From Gavia stellata (taxonomy: Eukaryota; Chordata; Aves; Gaviiformes; Gaviidae), in assembly GCF_030936135.1 (NCBI RefSeq), contig NC_082637.1:12103001-12167000 (forward strand): a stretch of 64,000 nucleotides of DNA. Reading direction: 5' to 3'. The translations under genes and the position numbers were made by a program. Within the stretch, counting starts at the first letter, position 1. Each line of letters begins with the position of its first letter. A model generated the notes under the pieces. The model worked only from the letters and a program-made list of their open reading frames with translations, did not search any database and was not told where the DNA came from. Of the stretch, positions 35,301-48,000 are shown one piece after another.

Positions 35301-36008
35301 TCGCCCAGTTGATTGCTGGCTACATTGACATCATCCTCAAAAAGGTGAGGCTGTGCTGAGAAGGGCACTGATAACCAGCTCCTCTCTGGAGAGGGGTGCA
35401 GGGTGCCCCTTCCAGGTGCCTCCAGACAGCCATTGGCAGACTGTGCTGCTGGGGGAGTTGGAGACAGGGCAGGGGGACCCTGTGGCACCCGTACAGTGCC
35501 TGAGCTGGAGGAAGAAGCGAAGGCTGGGAGGTGTGTGCTGGCTGACACATTTTCTCTTTCCCTCTGCAGAAAAAGAGCAAAGACCACTTTGGACTGGAGG
35601 GGGATGAGGAGTCCACCATGCTGGAAGACTCTGTGTCTCCAAAGAAGTAAGTTCTCTAGGAGCAAGTTAGCTGCCAAGCAGAAGTACAGTGGAGAGTGAG
35701 CTCGAGCCAAGCTTGCGGCACAGTGTGTCTGGAGGAAGAGCTGCCAGTCCTTCAGCAACAGCACTCTTGCAGAGCCTGGTCCCGGGTCTGTGGGCATCCC
35801 TTGACCTGGTATTTCTCCCCATTTCAGGTCAACCGTCTTGCAGCAGCAGTTTAACCGTGTAGGGAAGGCAGAGCTGGGCTCAGTGGCTCTGCCAGCCATC
35901 ATGCGGACAGGGGCTGGAGGGCCAGAAAACTTCCAGGTGGGCACGATGCCGCAGCCTCAACTGCAAATCACCAGTGGCCAGATGCACCGAGGGCACATGC
36001 CTCCCCTG
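29340..36008 (+). CDS. TLN1: TLN1 exons 2-13: talin head (F0-F3) and linker
   Basis: Exons: 29340-29493 (ATG 29364), 31736-31833, 32059-32188, 32422-32574, 32880-33022, 33437-33564, 34052-34112, 34405-34509, 34850-35005, 35243-35344, 35570-35646 and 35828-36008. Exons 2-11 encode residues 1-402, the atypical FERM head that binds membrane phosphoinositides and integrin beta tails. The F1 insert TGTLKKDKTLLRDEKKMEK and the F3 segment RWAASPKSFTL, which contains the integrin-contact tryptophan, are intact. Exons 12-13 encode the flexible linker, residues 403-488, with VLQQQFNR at the place where calpain cuts mammalian talin. All junctions keep frame. The start codon has a GCCACCATGG context. Confidence 0.96.
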
Positions 36009-39000
36009 GTAAGCTCTCCCTGTGCCCACCATGGGGCACAAACTCCGAAATGTGTCCATCGGGCTCATGTAGACCCATCCATTTGGGTCCTTGGCCAGGC
36101 ATTGGCTTGCCATGAGGAGCAGGGGCTCTGTGCTGCTGGCCTCATGTGCTTGCTGGCCTGGCTGAGCTAGCATCCTCTTGTGCCTGCTCTGCAAAATTGA
36201 GCTACACCCTGACGTTTTCCCCTGGCTGGCAGCTGCAGCCTCTCCTTCAGGTTGAGCTGCCCCGAGCTGCTGTGTCCAGCCAGCCCCATTAGTGCTGGGT
36301 TTTACAGCAGAGCCGTGGGCATGGCTTTGGTGTCCCCCACATCCTCTGCAGCTGCAGAAGCACTTGGAAAAGGCCACAAGGCTGTTTTCTTTGGCCCGTG
36401 TCGTGATTTAATCCGAGCTGGCAACTAAGCACCACCCAGCCGCTCACTCGCTCCCCCCAGGTGGGGTGGGGGAGAGAATCAGAAGAGTAAAAGTGAGAAA
36501 ACTCATGGGCTGAGATAAAAACAGTTTAATAGGTAGAGCAAAAAACACCGCGTGGAGAAGCAAAGCAAAAGAAGGAATTCATTCACCACTTCCCGTCGGC
36601 AGGCAGGTGTTCAGCCATCTCCAGGGAAGCAGGGCTCTATCACGCGTAGCGGTTGCTCGGGAAGACAAACGCCATTACTACGAATGTCCCCCCTTTCCTT
36701 CTTCTTCCCCCAGCTTTATATGCTGAGCATGATGTCGTATGGTATGGAATATCCCTTTGGTCAGTTGGGGTCAGCTGTCCCGGCTGTGTTCCCTTCCAGC
36801 TTCCCGTGCACCCTCAGCCTACTCGCTGGTGGGGTGGGGTGAGGAGCAGAAAAGGCCTTGGTGCTGTGTGAGCACTGCTCAGCAGTAACTAAAACATCCC
36901 TGCTTTATCAACATTGTTTCCGGCCCAAATCCAAAACACAGCCCCATACAATCCAAAACACAGCCCCATACTAGCTGCTATGAAGAAAGTTAACCCTATC
37001 CCAGCCAAAACCAGCACAGCCCCTCTCAGCCTGCTGTGGGCCCTGCTGTAAAAGCCTTGTGGGGTCCCACTGCATCTGCTCCCCAGTCCCCGACAGCTGG
37101 TTGACTGTGAGACTCACTTGCACCCACGGTGGGACGGGGCATTTCCCAGTGGGAGGTGCAGAGGGGAAACCCCCTTTTTGCTAGGTTCACCCCATTTTGT
37201 GGGGGTGCCCACCTAGAGCACTGTCATCAACAGCATGTTGCACCATGTTGCGGGGGGGGTATGAGCCAAATATTTAAGCCTAGATTTCAAGTCCCCAGCG
37301 TACCTCAATCTGTCCCTGTATTGCAGACTTCAGCCCAGCAAGCCCTGACCGGCACCATCAACTCCAGCATGCAGGCTGTGCATGCAGCCCAGGCCACGCT
37401 GGATGACTTTGAGACCTTGCCGCCCCTCGGGCAGGATGCTGTGAGTGCCGGGTGAAGGTGGGGTGCTGGGGGGAGGACCTCACTGGAGGTTGTTGGCTGG
37501 ACTTGGTAAGGCTGGCTGCATTCCCAGGAGATGTGTCAGCAGCTCCTTGGAAAATCTGCTGCCTGCAAAGAGGTGGGGTTGTATCCCACTCTGGGGGCAG
37601 CAGTGAAGGGGACACTTGGTGATGTTGCTTGGTCTGAATGGGCTGGGAAGTTTTGGGTGGTCACAGCTCTTCCTTCTTCCTTGTCTCCTCTTTCCTGTGT
37701 CTGTCTCTGTGAGCACGAGTGCAGCTACCCACCAGCTCCACCACCATCTCCTGATCCTGTTCTCCCCATTTCAGGCATCCAAAGCTTGGCGCAAAAACAA
37801 GATGGATGAGTCGAAGCATGAGATCCACTCCCAAGTGGATGCTATCACTGCCGGCACAGCCTCGGTGGTTAACCTCACTGCAGGTATGTGGAGGGTTGGA
37901 GAAGAGGGATGCCCCGTCTCTGGAGAAGGCTTGGTCTTTCTTGTCTGGCTGAGGGTTGCAGCTCCTGCTCTCCATCAGAGACTGGAGGAGCCAGCCTGCC
38001 CCATGTAGAGCTAAGTCAGCCCCAACTGCTGCTAACGTGCCCATAGAGCTGGCCATGCCCTCGCTGCTCACGCTGCCTTTAGATCCCTGACTATGCCCAG
38101 CCCAGTCCTTCCAGTCCTTGGCTGACCAGCCATCCTCTGGACCAGGAGCATGTTGTCCAGTCCCTGCCATAGCTCCAGGCATAGCCATGGCACAGTGCAG
38201 CTCTCTTTCCCCAGGCTCTCTTGCCCAAACTCAGGTGATGCGACCACCTTTCAGGCTTAGGAGCCAGAGGGTGTCTACCCCCGTTCCCAGGAAGGAGAAT
38301 CACATCGGTCACGTGCTGGGGATGCTCTTGGAGCATCACTTGAAGTGCATCCCGTCCTGACTTGTCTCCTCCCTGTGCAGGGGATCCAGCAGACACAGAC
38401 TACACGGCTGTGGGCTGCGCTGTCACCACCATCTCTTCCAACCTGACGGAGATGTCCAAGGGCGTGAAGCTGCTGGCTGCGCTGATGGAGGATGAGGGAG
38501 GGAATGGGCGGCAGCTTCTGCAAGCAGCCAAGAACCTGGCGAGCGCCGTCTCGGACCTGCTGAAAACAGCACAGCCTGCCAGTGCTGAGGTGGGGGGCAG
38601 GAGGGGCCATGGGGCCGAGAGGAGGGTGGAAGCCAAAGGCAGCCATCGGGTGAGGTTTTAGGGCTTGCTCATAAGCCTGGTGTTGATTTTGCCTTGTTCC
38701 TTGCAGCCTCGCCAGAATCTCCTGCAGGCTGCTGGCCTTGTGGGCCAGACCAGCGGGGAGCTGCTGCAGCAGATCGGGGAGAGCGACACCGACCCCCGGT
38801 TCCAGGTGAGTGCACCCAGCAGCACCGAGGGACACCTGCTCCCTAAAACCATTGGCCTTTGCACAGAACTGGCAGGAGGGCTCCAGGTCGAAGGTTGGCC
38901 AGTGCCTGGAGGTGACTTTGCTGAGGGAGGGGACAGGCCATTGCCCATCTCTTTCCCTAGAGCCGCTGTGATATAACGCCTCTTATCTTGTGGATTCCTA

Positions 39001-42000
39001 TATAGATCCCAGAAAGCCGGCGTGCTTGGATCCTGCCTGCCTCTGACCCAAAGACGGTAAAAGGGGGCTGTAGGCATGGCTTGGTGGTCCTTGCCCTCTC
39101 CGATGTGAGGGGTGCTCCTCTGGGCACGATCAGCTGAACTCTTTGGAGAAGGGCTCTTCTCAAAAATCTGCTTTTCTGGTGATCAGGTCTCAGAAGTCCA
39201 TGCACTCGGGTCGCTGCTCAGGCAAGCGCTGCCCTGGGAGTCCTCCCTCGCAGCGGCCTTGGCTCTTGCCTGCCGCTCCCTGCCTGTGGGAGCTGCCTGA
39301 CTTCCCCCATCGGAGACCCAGGGTGGCTGGAGCCTCGTGGGGTGGTTTATTTTGGCTGAGCTGAATTCCAGCTGGCTTGCTTTCCCACGACTGCTCCTTC
39401 CAGCACAAGGAAGATAGCACACTGTGCTAGGGAGAAGGATCCAGCTGTAGTGTAGACCAAAACAGACTCCAGAAAGAAGGGGGTTCTGTTCACAGCAGCC
39501 ACACAGCCTCAACAAGAGCAGAAAAGGCTGAACAGAAAGCCAAGGGGAGCGGAAAAGGTAGCACCTGTGCAGGGGCCCATGCACAGCCAGGCGGCAGTGC
39601 TAGGACAGGGCAGCTCCAAGGGGTGGATTTAGGACCTGGAAGGCAATTTGCACACCTGCAGTGGGATGCTCTGCCCCACAGCCAGACCTGAGTGTATCTA
39701 CTTCTCTCCTTGGGCTCAGATGCTGCAGTCTGGGGACTCTGGAACTGGGTGCATGCGCTCTCCGGTCTCTCCTCCTGTCTGGAAAGGTGGCAGATTGCAA
39801 TGGGAGTAGTCTTGGCTTGCAGGAGGCAAGGGGGTGCTGTGATGTTTTTGGCTTGGTGGCTGGAGGCTTGGCTGTTGCGGGGTGTGAGGCAGCTGACTGC
39901 GAGCACGCACATGGCAGGAGGATTGCAGGTGCAGCAGGTGGGGAGTGCTGCCCCGCGTACCAAGATCTTTGCCCCAAGCATTTGCTGCCTAGCACTGGCA
40001 CTGCCAATTTTCAGCAGCAGCATGCTGCGGGAGCTAATCCTGATGTCTGCAGTGTGCCATCAGGTCTGGTGCCCTGTGGGGAAGCCATTTGCCATGTGCT
40101 GGTTGCTGCCTGTTGCGTGCTGGCAGGGCAGCTCCATACCTTCCCTGCTGCCTCTGGGGGAGAGGAGGCTTGTTGCTGTGTCATATCCCTCCTTTAGCCC
40201 CAGGAATGACAGCAGAGATGTAGCCCATTGCTAGCGAGCTAAAAATAGCTGGTATGCCTGCAGTACAGGTGACTAGCGTGGGCAGCATCTCTCTCTCGCC
40301 TCTCACTGGTGGGGTGAGCCCATGGGCAGGCAGCTGTCCCCAGTGCAGCTGTGCCGCGGCCAGCTTGTGCCTGCTGTTTGGCCAGAGGGGTTTGTCAGTT
40401 TTTTGCCATTTGGCTTTGCACAGGGTGCAAAGCTGGGCAGTGCTGCTGGTGCCTTGCAGCAGGTTGTCACTGTGGTACAATCAGGGACTAGGCGTGGGTT
40501 GTTGACTGGGGAGTGGGCAGTGAGCATGTTGTGGGTGTTGGGGTGATGCTGAGTGTTGCTCGAGCTGCTCTGGGCAGTGTTTGTGGCGGTGCAGGCTGCA
40601 CCTCAAGGCAGGTTACAGCCTCACCACTGGCTGTAGTACACGGTACGGAGGGGGTCAAGGTGTTGCCAACCATTTCAGGTGTTCAGTGCTGCCGGTGCTG
40701 GGCCAGAGTGGATGAAAGGCCCATCGAGATCTCACGTTTCCCCACTGAATATTTCACGAGAGCCCTGCGGGCAGCTTCTGGTGCTCCCGCTGCAGTGGCA
40801 CCCTCGCTGACCCTCTCTGTCCCCACCCAGGACATGCTGATGCAGCTGGCAAAGGCGGTGGCCAGCGCCGCTGCCGCGCTGGTGCTCAAAGCCAAGAACG
40901 TGGCTCAGAAAACAGAGGACTCGGCGCTGCAGACGCAGGTGATCGCAGCTGCCACCCAGTGCGCCCTCTCCACCTCCCAGCTGGTGGCCTGCACCAAGGT
41001 AAGCAGCAAGGTTAACCCTTGCCTTGGCGTGGCTGCAAGCATCACCTGGCTGGTGGCAGCTCCACAGTGGGGTCGTAGATGTGCCAGGACCACACGTCCT
41101 CAGGCAGGACATTAGGGGTCTGGCACCAGAAGCGTGGGGTGCCTTGGGCTGGGATCCCTGCCACTGTGCCCAAACACTGAATATCCTCTTTGGAGGAGCA
41201 GAAGGTGGGAACAGCTGTCCCTGCACAGCTCCTACAAGGAGCCCACCACACTCACAGCCCAGCCTTTCTCCTCTCCTCCAGGTAGTGGCTCCCACAATCA
41301 GCTCCCCAGTCTGCCAGGAGCAGCTGATCGAGGCTGGCAAGTTGGTGGCCAAGTCAGCGGAGGGCTGTGTGGAGGCCTCCAAGGCGGCGACCGACGATGA
41401 CCAGCTCCTGAAGCAGGTGGGAGTGGCAGCCACAGCTGTCACACAGGCCCTGAACGACTTGCTGCAGCACATCAAGCAGCACGCCTTGGGTGGGCAGCCC
41501 ATTGGGCGCTACGACCAGGCCACCGACACCATCCTCAACGTCACTGAGAACATATTCAGCTCTATGGGCGATGCTGGTGAGAACAGCTGATGGCATCTGG
41601 GGCAGAGCATGGTGGATGGGGAGGTATTGGGAAGCCCATGGGACTTGCTAACAGGCCACCCTTCCTTTCTGTCCCAGGGGAGATGGTGCGGCAGGCTCGT
41701 ATTCTGGCCCAGGCCACATCCGACCTCGTCAATGCCATCAAAGCCGATGCAGAGGGAGAGACAGACCTGGAAAACTCGCGAAAGCTGCTGAGCGCGGCCA
41801 AGATCCTGGCCGATGCCACTGCCAAGATGGTGGAGGCTGCGAAGGTCAGTGATGTCGGGGAGGATGGATGCTGGCTTTGTCCCCCAGCCCCATCCGACAC
41901 CATTGGCTTGGTGCTGCAGAGGGGATGAGCAACCCTTGGGTGGGGGAGCAGTTCCCAGAGCAAGGTCCTGCACTGAGCTGAGGACCTGTGCAATGGAGTG

Positions 42001-45000
42001 GGGCTTCTCCTGGAGCTGTGGGTGACAGCAGAGGAGTTAGCTAATCTGCTGCTGAGCTCTCCCAGAGAGGTTTTGGGCATCTCCCTGGCACCACAGGTAG
42101 CCGGGCTGCCTGGGGGTGGTCCCCAGTGTCAGGCCAAAGCACAGCTGCTGCTTTAGGAGGACAAGGGACCCGGTGGTGCCTGCGAGGTGTGATGGGTTTC
42201 CTCTTTCTCCAGGGAGCCGCAGCTCACCCAGACAGCGAGGAGCAGCAGCAGCGGCTGCGCGAGGCAGCGGAGGGGCTCCGCATGGCAACCAATGCTGCAG
42301 CCCAAAACGCCATCAAGAAGAAGCTCGTGCACAAGCTGGAGGTGAGACACCGGGCAAGGAGGCTGCAGAGGGCAAGCATGCAGGGTCAGCAAGAGAGACC
42401 TGGCCAGGAGCTCCCGCATCCCTGCAGTTCCCAGAGGGATAAAGTCCTTTTCATGTGCAGTGTCTGTGCTGCATCCCGCAGAGACCTCCCCACTGCTCCC
42501 TTCCCTTCTTTCCCTTCCTTCCCTTCTTTCCCTTCCTTCCCTTCTTTCCCTTCCTTCCCTTCCTTCCCTTCCTTCCCTTCCTTCCCTTCCTTCCCTTCCT
42601 TCCCTTCCTTCCCTTCCTTCCCTTCTTTCCCTTCCTTCCCTTCTTTCCCTTCCCCCGTGTCACTTTGGGATGCGGAGCACCAAGGATGCTGGGGATGCTC
42701 CGGTGTCACAGGCAGAGGCATGGGAGGAGAAGTTTGGGGGAAGCTGGGCCGCAGTGTGTGGCAGGGGGGCTCAGGGTAGGGTGCCCTGCTGCCAGTGCTG
42801 ACCCATGCCTCCCCCCACCAGCACGCAGCCAAGCAAGCAGCTGCCTCCGCCACCCAGACCATCGCCGCTGCACAGCACGCCGCCTCCTCCAACAAGAACC
42901 CTGCCGCGCAACAGCAGCTGGTGCAGAGCTGCAAGGTAAGGGCCTGGGCCTAATCCTGGCATCTCCTGTGCCACCTCTCCCCGTCCCTTCACCCATCAGC
43001 TGCACTGGGGTTCCATGATCAGCTGCAGCGGGTAGGCAGGACCTTGGGGTCCTCATGCAGCTCCCTCGGGAGCCGGTCTTTCGGTCACTGGTCCTGGATT
43101 AGGTCCGTCTCCTCCCAGCCAAGCCTCTCCAGTGACCTTCCTCTCTGGCAGGTGGTGGCAGAGCAGATCCCAATGCTGGTGCAGGGCGTACGAGGAAGCC
43201 AGTCCCAGCCAGACAGCCCCAGCGCCCAGCTGGCTCTCATTGCTGCCAGCCAGAACTTCCTGCAGGTACCTGCACTGCCTGGAGCCTCCCACACTGGCTC
43301 TGGCATTACAGCTTTCCTACTGTGCGTGGCCCTCCTAAGATACCAGGAAACCTGCTTTGCATGAGCAGCAGAGAGTTGCTGCATGTTTCTCCCCTTCTCA
43401 CGGCTTTTTCTTTTGGCCTGGCAGCCTGGTGGGAAGATGGTAGCTGCAGCCAAGGCGACCGTCCCCACCATCACGGACCAAGCCTCTGCGATGCAACTCA
43501 GCCAGTGTGCCAAGAACTTGGCCGCGGCTCTGGCTGAGCTCCGCACGGCTGCCCAGAAGGTAAAAAGAGGCTGGGTCCTGTCCCACAGCAGGACCCCGGC
43601 TACGCAGAGAGCGGGGGACAGCGGGGATGGCCTGGTGGCAGGTCATGGTCTCTGCTGCAGCAGGGTTGGTTCAGCGGTTGCCTCGCTCAACCTTCCCTTC
43701 TCCCCCATCGCAGGCTCAGGAGGCATGCGGACCCCTGGAGATAGACTCTGCCCTGGGTTTGGTGCAGAGCCTGGAGAGGGACTTGCAGGAAGCCAAGGCA
43801 GCTGCCCGTGACGGCAAGCTCAAGCCTCTGCCAGGAGAGACGGTGAGGGCACGGGGAAGGGCAGCGCGGGGTGACATGGGATGGGCACTGGGGTGGGGGA
43901 GCCATGGGGGTGGAGGCTGGAGGTGCAGCCCACCAGCATGTCCCCACTTTCGCCTCCACAGATGGAGAAGTGTGCCCAGGACCTGGGGAACAGCACAAAA
44001 GCCGTCAGCTCTGCCATTGCTCACCTCCTGGGAGAGGTGGCCCAGGGCAATGAGAACTACACAGGTACTGGCCTCCATGCTGGGGCTGGGAGAGGGGAGG
44101 TGGCCGTGCCGGCAGCCACTGACCTTTCCATTCCCCTAGGGATCGCTGCCCGAGAGGTGGCCCAGGCCCTGCGCTCGCTCAGTCAGGCCGCGCGTGGTGT
44201 GGCAGCCAGCACCCCCGACCCACAGGCGCAGAGCGCCATGCTGGAATGTGCCAGCGACGTCATGGATAAAGCCAACAACCTCATCGAGGAGGCACGGAAA
44301 GCGGTGGCCAAGCCCGGTGACCCAGAGAGCCAGCAACGCCTGGCACAGGTAGGGGGAGCGGCAACCCCAGTGCCCCCCACCAGCCCGCAGGAAGGCCATG
44401 GGGCTGGCCAGGGGATGGTGAGCGCTCTTTATTTCTCCACAGGTGGCCAAGGCGGTGTCGCAGGCCCTGAGCCGCTGTGTCAACTGCCTGCCAGGGCAGC
44501 GGGATGTGGACGCTGCCATCCGCATGGTGGGAGAGGCCAGCAAGAGGCTGCTCGCCGATTCGGTGAGTTGAGCAGGGGTGGGAGGGGAAGGGGGAAGCCT
44601 TGTAGGGATGCAAGCCAGTCTGTCCACACTGGGTTCCTTTGTAGCATATCCCCAAGCATGTGCCAGACCTTCATCCTCCATCCTCCTCACTGCCTCTCCT
44701 TACCTGTCTCCCTGCCACCAGTTCCCTCCCAGCACCAAGAGCTTCCAGGAAGCGCAGAGCCAGCTGAACCAGGCAGCTGCGGGGCTAAACCAGTCCGCCA
44801 ACGAGCTGGTGCAGGCATCGCGTGGCACCCCTCAAGACCTGGCCAAGTCCTCCGGCAAATTTGGGCAGGACTTCAATGAGTTTCTGCAGGCTGGAGTGGA
44901 GATGGCCAGCCAGTCCCCGGTGAGAGCAAACGCCCCTTGGGGGACCCTGGGTACACTGAGAGGTGTTTGGGGTGCCTGGGAAGGTGGCTGACCGCAGGCA

Positions 45001-48000
45001 GGGTGGCCGGGCAGCAGTGGTTAGGGTGGCTGTGGCCAATGCCACTGGTGAGATGGGGTCTGGGGCTGTGCAAAACCGCGGCAGCAGGGAGAAAGTGGCT
45101 TGGTTTTGTTCAGCAAGTGTTGCCACCGTATCCTTGCTGTTGTTGGACGAGTTAGATTAAGGGAACCAGCTCAGCTTGAAAACCAGCAGAGAAGACCCAG
45201 GGTGGGCCTGGAGCTTGGAAACATGGTGTAGGTAACTCTCCTTGGCTCCTTGCAGAATAAGGAAGACCAGGCGCAGGTGGTGTCGAACTTAAAGAGCATC
45301 TCCATGTCCTCCAGCAAGCTGCTGCTTGCTGCAAAGGCGCTCTCCGCTGACCCTGCAGCCCCCAACCTCAAGAATCAGCTGGCAGCAGCGGCACGGTAGG
45401 AGGAACCGCTCCCCGTGAGCTGCTTGCTGTAGCAGTGGGCCCGCGTGGCAGTGCTGACGTTGATCCATGGGTCTTTTTCTCCCCTGTCCCCGCCAGGGCC
45501 GTGACTGACAGCATTAACCAGCTGATCACCATGTGCACCCAGCAGGCGCCGGGCCAGAAGGAGTGCGACAATGCCCTGCGGGAGCTGGAGGTGAGAAGCC
45601 GCATCTTGATGAGGCAGTGGAGGGGCTGAGATGGCTGGGTGCTGAGGTGGTGGCAGGGGGGAGCTGTGCCCCACTGCGAGGGGCAGGAGGGAGCAAAGAG
45701 GAGGTGCAAGTGGAGGGTGCAGACCCTTCCCCTGGATGTGACACCTCTGTCCCTGCAGACGGTGAAGGAGCTGTTGGAGAACCCCACCCAGACCGTCAAT
45801 GACATGTCCTACTTCAACTGCCTTGACAGTGTCATGGAGAACTCCAAGGTGAGCCCTGAGCTGGGAGTGGAGTTTTGAGAAAGGACGGGGAGGGTTTGGG
45901 AAGGATGTAGGGGCAAAGGGAGAGGTGGTTCCTCCCCCGTTGATAAAGCACAGTGAGCTCTGAGCCTGGGAGCACTGTGGGAGCGGGAGGTGGTCTCCAT
46001 AACCAGTGCGTGATGTGTCCTGCAGGTGCTGGGAGAGTCCATGGCTGGCATCTCCCAGAATGCCAAGAATAGCAAACTGCCCGAGTTTGGTGACTCCATC
46101 AGTGCCGCTTCCAAAGCTCTCTGCGGGCTGACGGAGGCAGCTGCCCAGGTGAGACATTCAGTGCCAGCCCTGAGCATTACCTGTGGTGCATAGTTGCCAC
46201 ATGCACCCTTCCCCTGCCCCTCCAAGCCTGGCCCTGTGGGACGGTGCTGCCACCCTCCTCTGCAACCCATGCCTGCTCTGAGCCTCCCCACCGCATGCAA
46301 GCTCTCTCTCACCACCTCTCTCGTGCTTCTAGGCTGCCTACCTTGTGGGGGTCTCGGACCCCAACAGCCAGGCTGGACAGCAGGGCTTGGTAGACCCCAC
46401 TCAGTTTGCCAGAGCTAACCAAGCCATCCAGATGGCCTGCCAGAACTTGGTGGACCCTGCCTGCACCCAGTCCCAGGTGAGTGTGAGGTGGGGCATCATT
46501 ATGTGCATTTTCTTGCATGAAAGGGAGTGTGAGGCTAGTTGGAAGAGCTGCATTGCAAGAGTTGGCCAAGATTATGGCTAGTGTCTCATCAGGTCCCATC
46601 AGCTGTACTGGGAACCAGCTAGCAGCTTTGGTGCAATGGTGACAGTCCAGCTGGGGGGCTGTATGAGCATGCAGGACCTTGGCGATCCTTCTTGGATCCC
46701 AAGAGGGACTGCTGTGGTCCCCATGTGGGGCTGGCGGGAAGGAAGAGCTGTGGGGATGGGGAGTCATGGTGGATCCTGCCTTACCCTACTTTTCCCCACA
46801 GGTGCTGTCAGCAGCCACCATCGTAGCGAAGCACACCTCAGCGCTGTGCAACACATGCCGCCTGGCCTCCTCCCGCACCACCAACCCTGTGGCCAAGCGC
46901 CAGTTCGTCCAGTCAGCCAAGGAGGTGGCCAACAGCACGGCCAACCTGGTGAAGACCATCAAGGTGCAGTCTCCCTGCTGGGGCACCGTGCTGGGGATGG
47001 GATTTGGGGCATGGTGGGGGTTGGGTAACTGCTCTGATCTCTCTGCATCAGGCCCTGGATGGCGAGTTCAACGAGGAGAACCGGGAGCGGTGCCGTGCCG
47101 CCACCGCCCCTCTCATAGAGGCTGTGGATAACCTGACGGCCTTCGCCTCCAACCCAGAGTTTGCCACTGTTCCTGCCCAGATCAGCCCAGAGGTGGGATG
47201 CCACAGGGGCAGGGAGGATGTGGCCTGGTTGTGACAGGGGCTGCTGTAGGGTGGGGAGGAGCTGTGCCTCCCCCTGAGCTTGGGATGGAGTCCTAGGGCA
47301 GGGCTGGTGCCTTGGAGGAGTGTGATGGGGAGGTGGCAGCAAGCCTTGGGCTTCTAGTGGCTGCTCCGGGGTGAGGGTCGCAGGGGAGAGAGTGACTTCC
47401 CATGCACAGTCCCTCGCCTCACCAGCCCGTCATCTCACTGTGCAGGGGCGCAGAGCCATGGAGCCCATCGTCTCTTCGGCCAAGACCATGCTGGAGAGCT
47501 CTGCCGGCCTCATCCAGACCGCCCGCTCTCTGGCTGTCAACCCTAAGGACCCGCCACAGTGGTCGGTGCTGGCTGGCCACTCTCGCACCGTCTCAGACTC
47601 CATCAAGAAGCTGATCACCAACATGAGGTGAGGAGAGTCCTGCTTGCTTGACTGTGGCCCTGTCCCTGTTGGCAGGTACCACTGCTCTGAGTGAGCATCC
47701 CTGGGGATGTTTTGGCTCATCATCTCCTTGGCGGCTGCCGTTGGAGGGGAAGCAAGGGATAGGACGGAAGATGCTGTCCCTCTTGTCCTGTGGGCGAGCT
47801 GCTCCTCCAGCCCTGGCATGGGTTGATGGGAACGCATGCCAGCGTGCCTGGGCTCTATGGCGCTGGGTTGCCCCAAAGCCCAGGAGAGGGATCCTGCCCC
47901 TCCCCAACACCAGCCAAGGCTGGGGGCGAAGGGGTGGCGTAGCGCCTGCCAGTGCTGAGCTGATCCGTCTGTCACACAGGGACAAAGCTCCGGGACAGCG

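Noticed and set aside
42386-42934. Lys-Glu-Gly repeat protein on the - strand
   Set aside because: It is the complement of the TTCCC array and shadows TLN1 exon 22.
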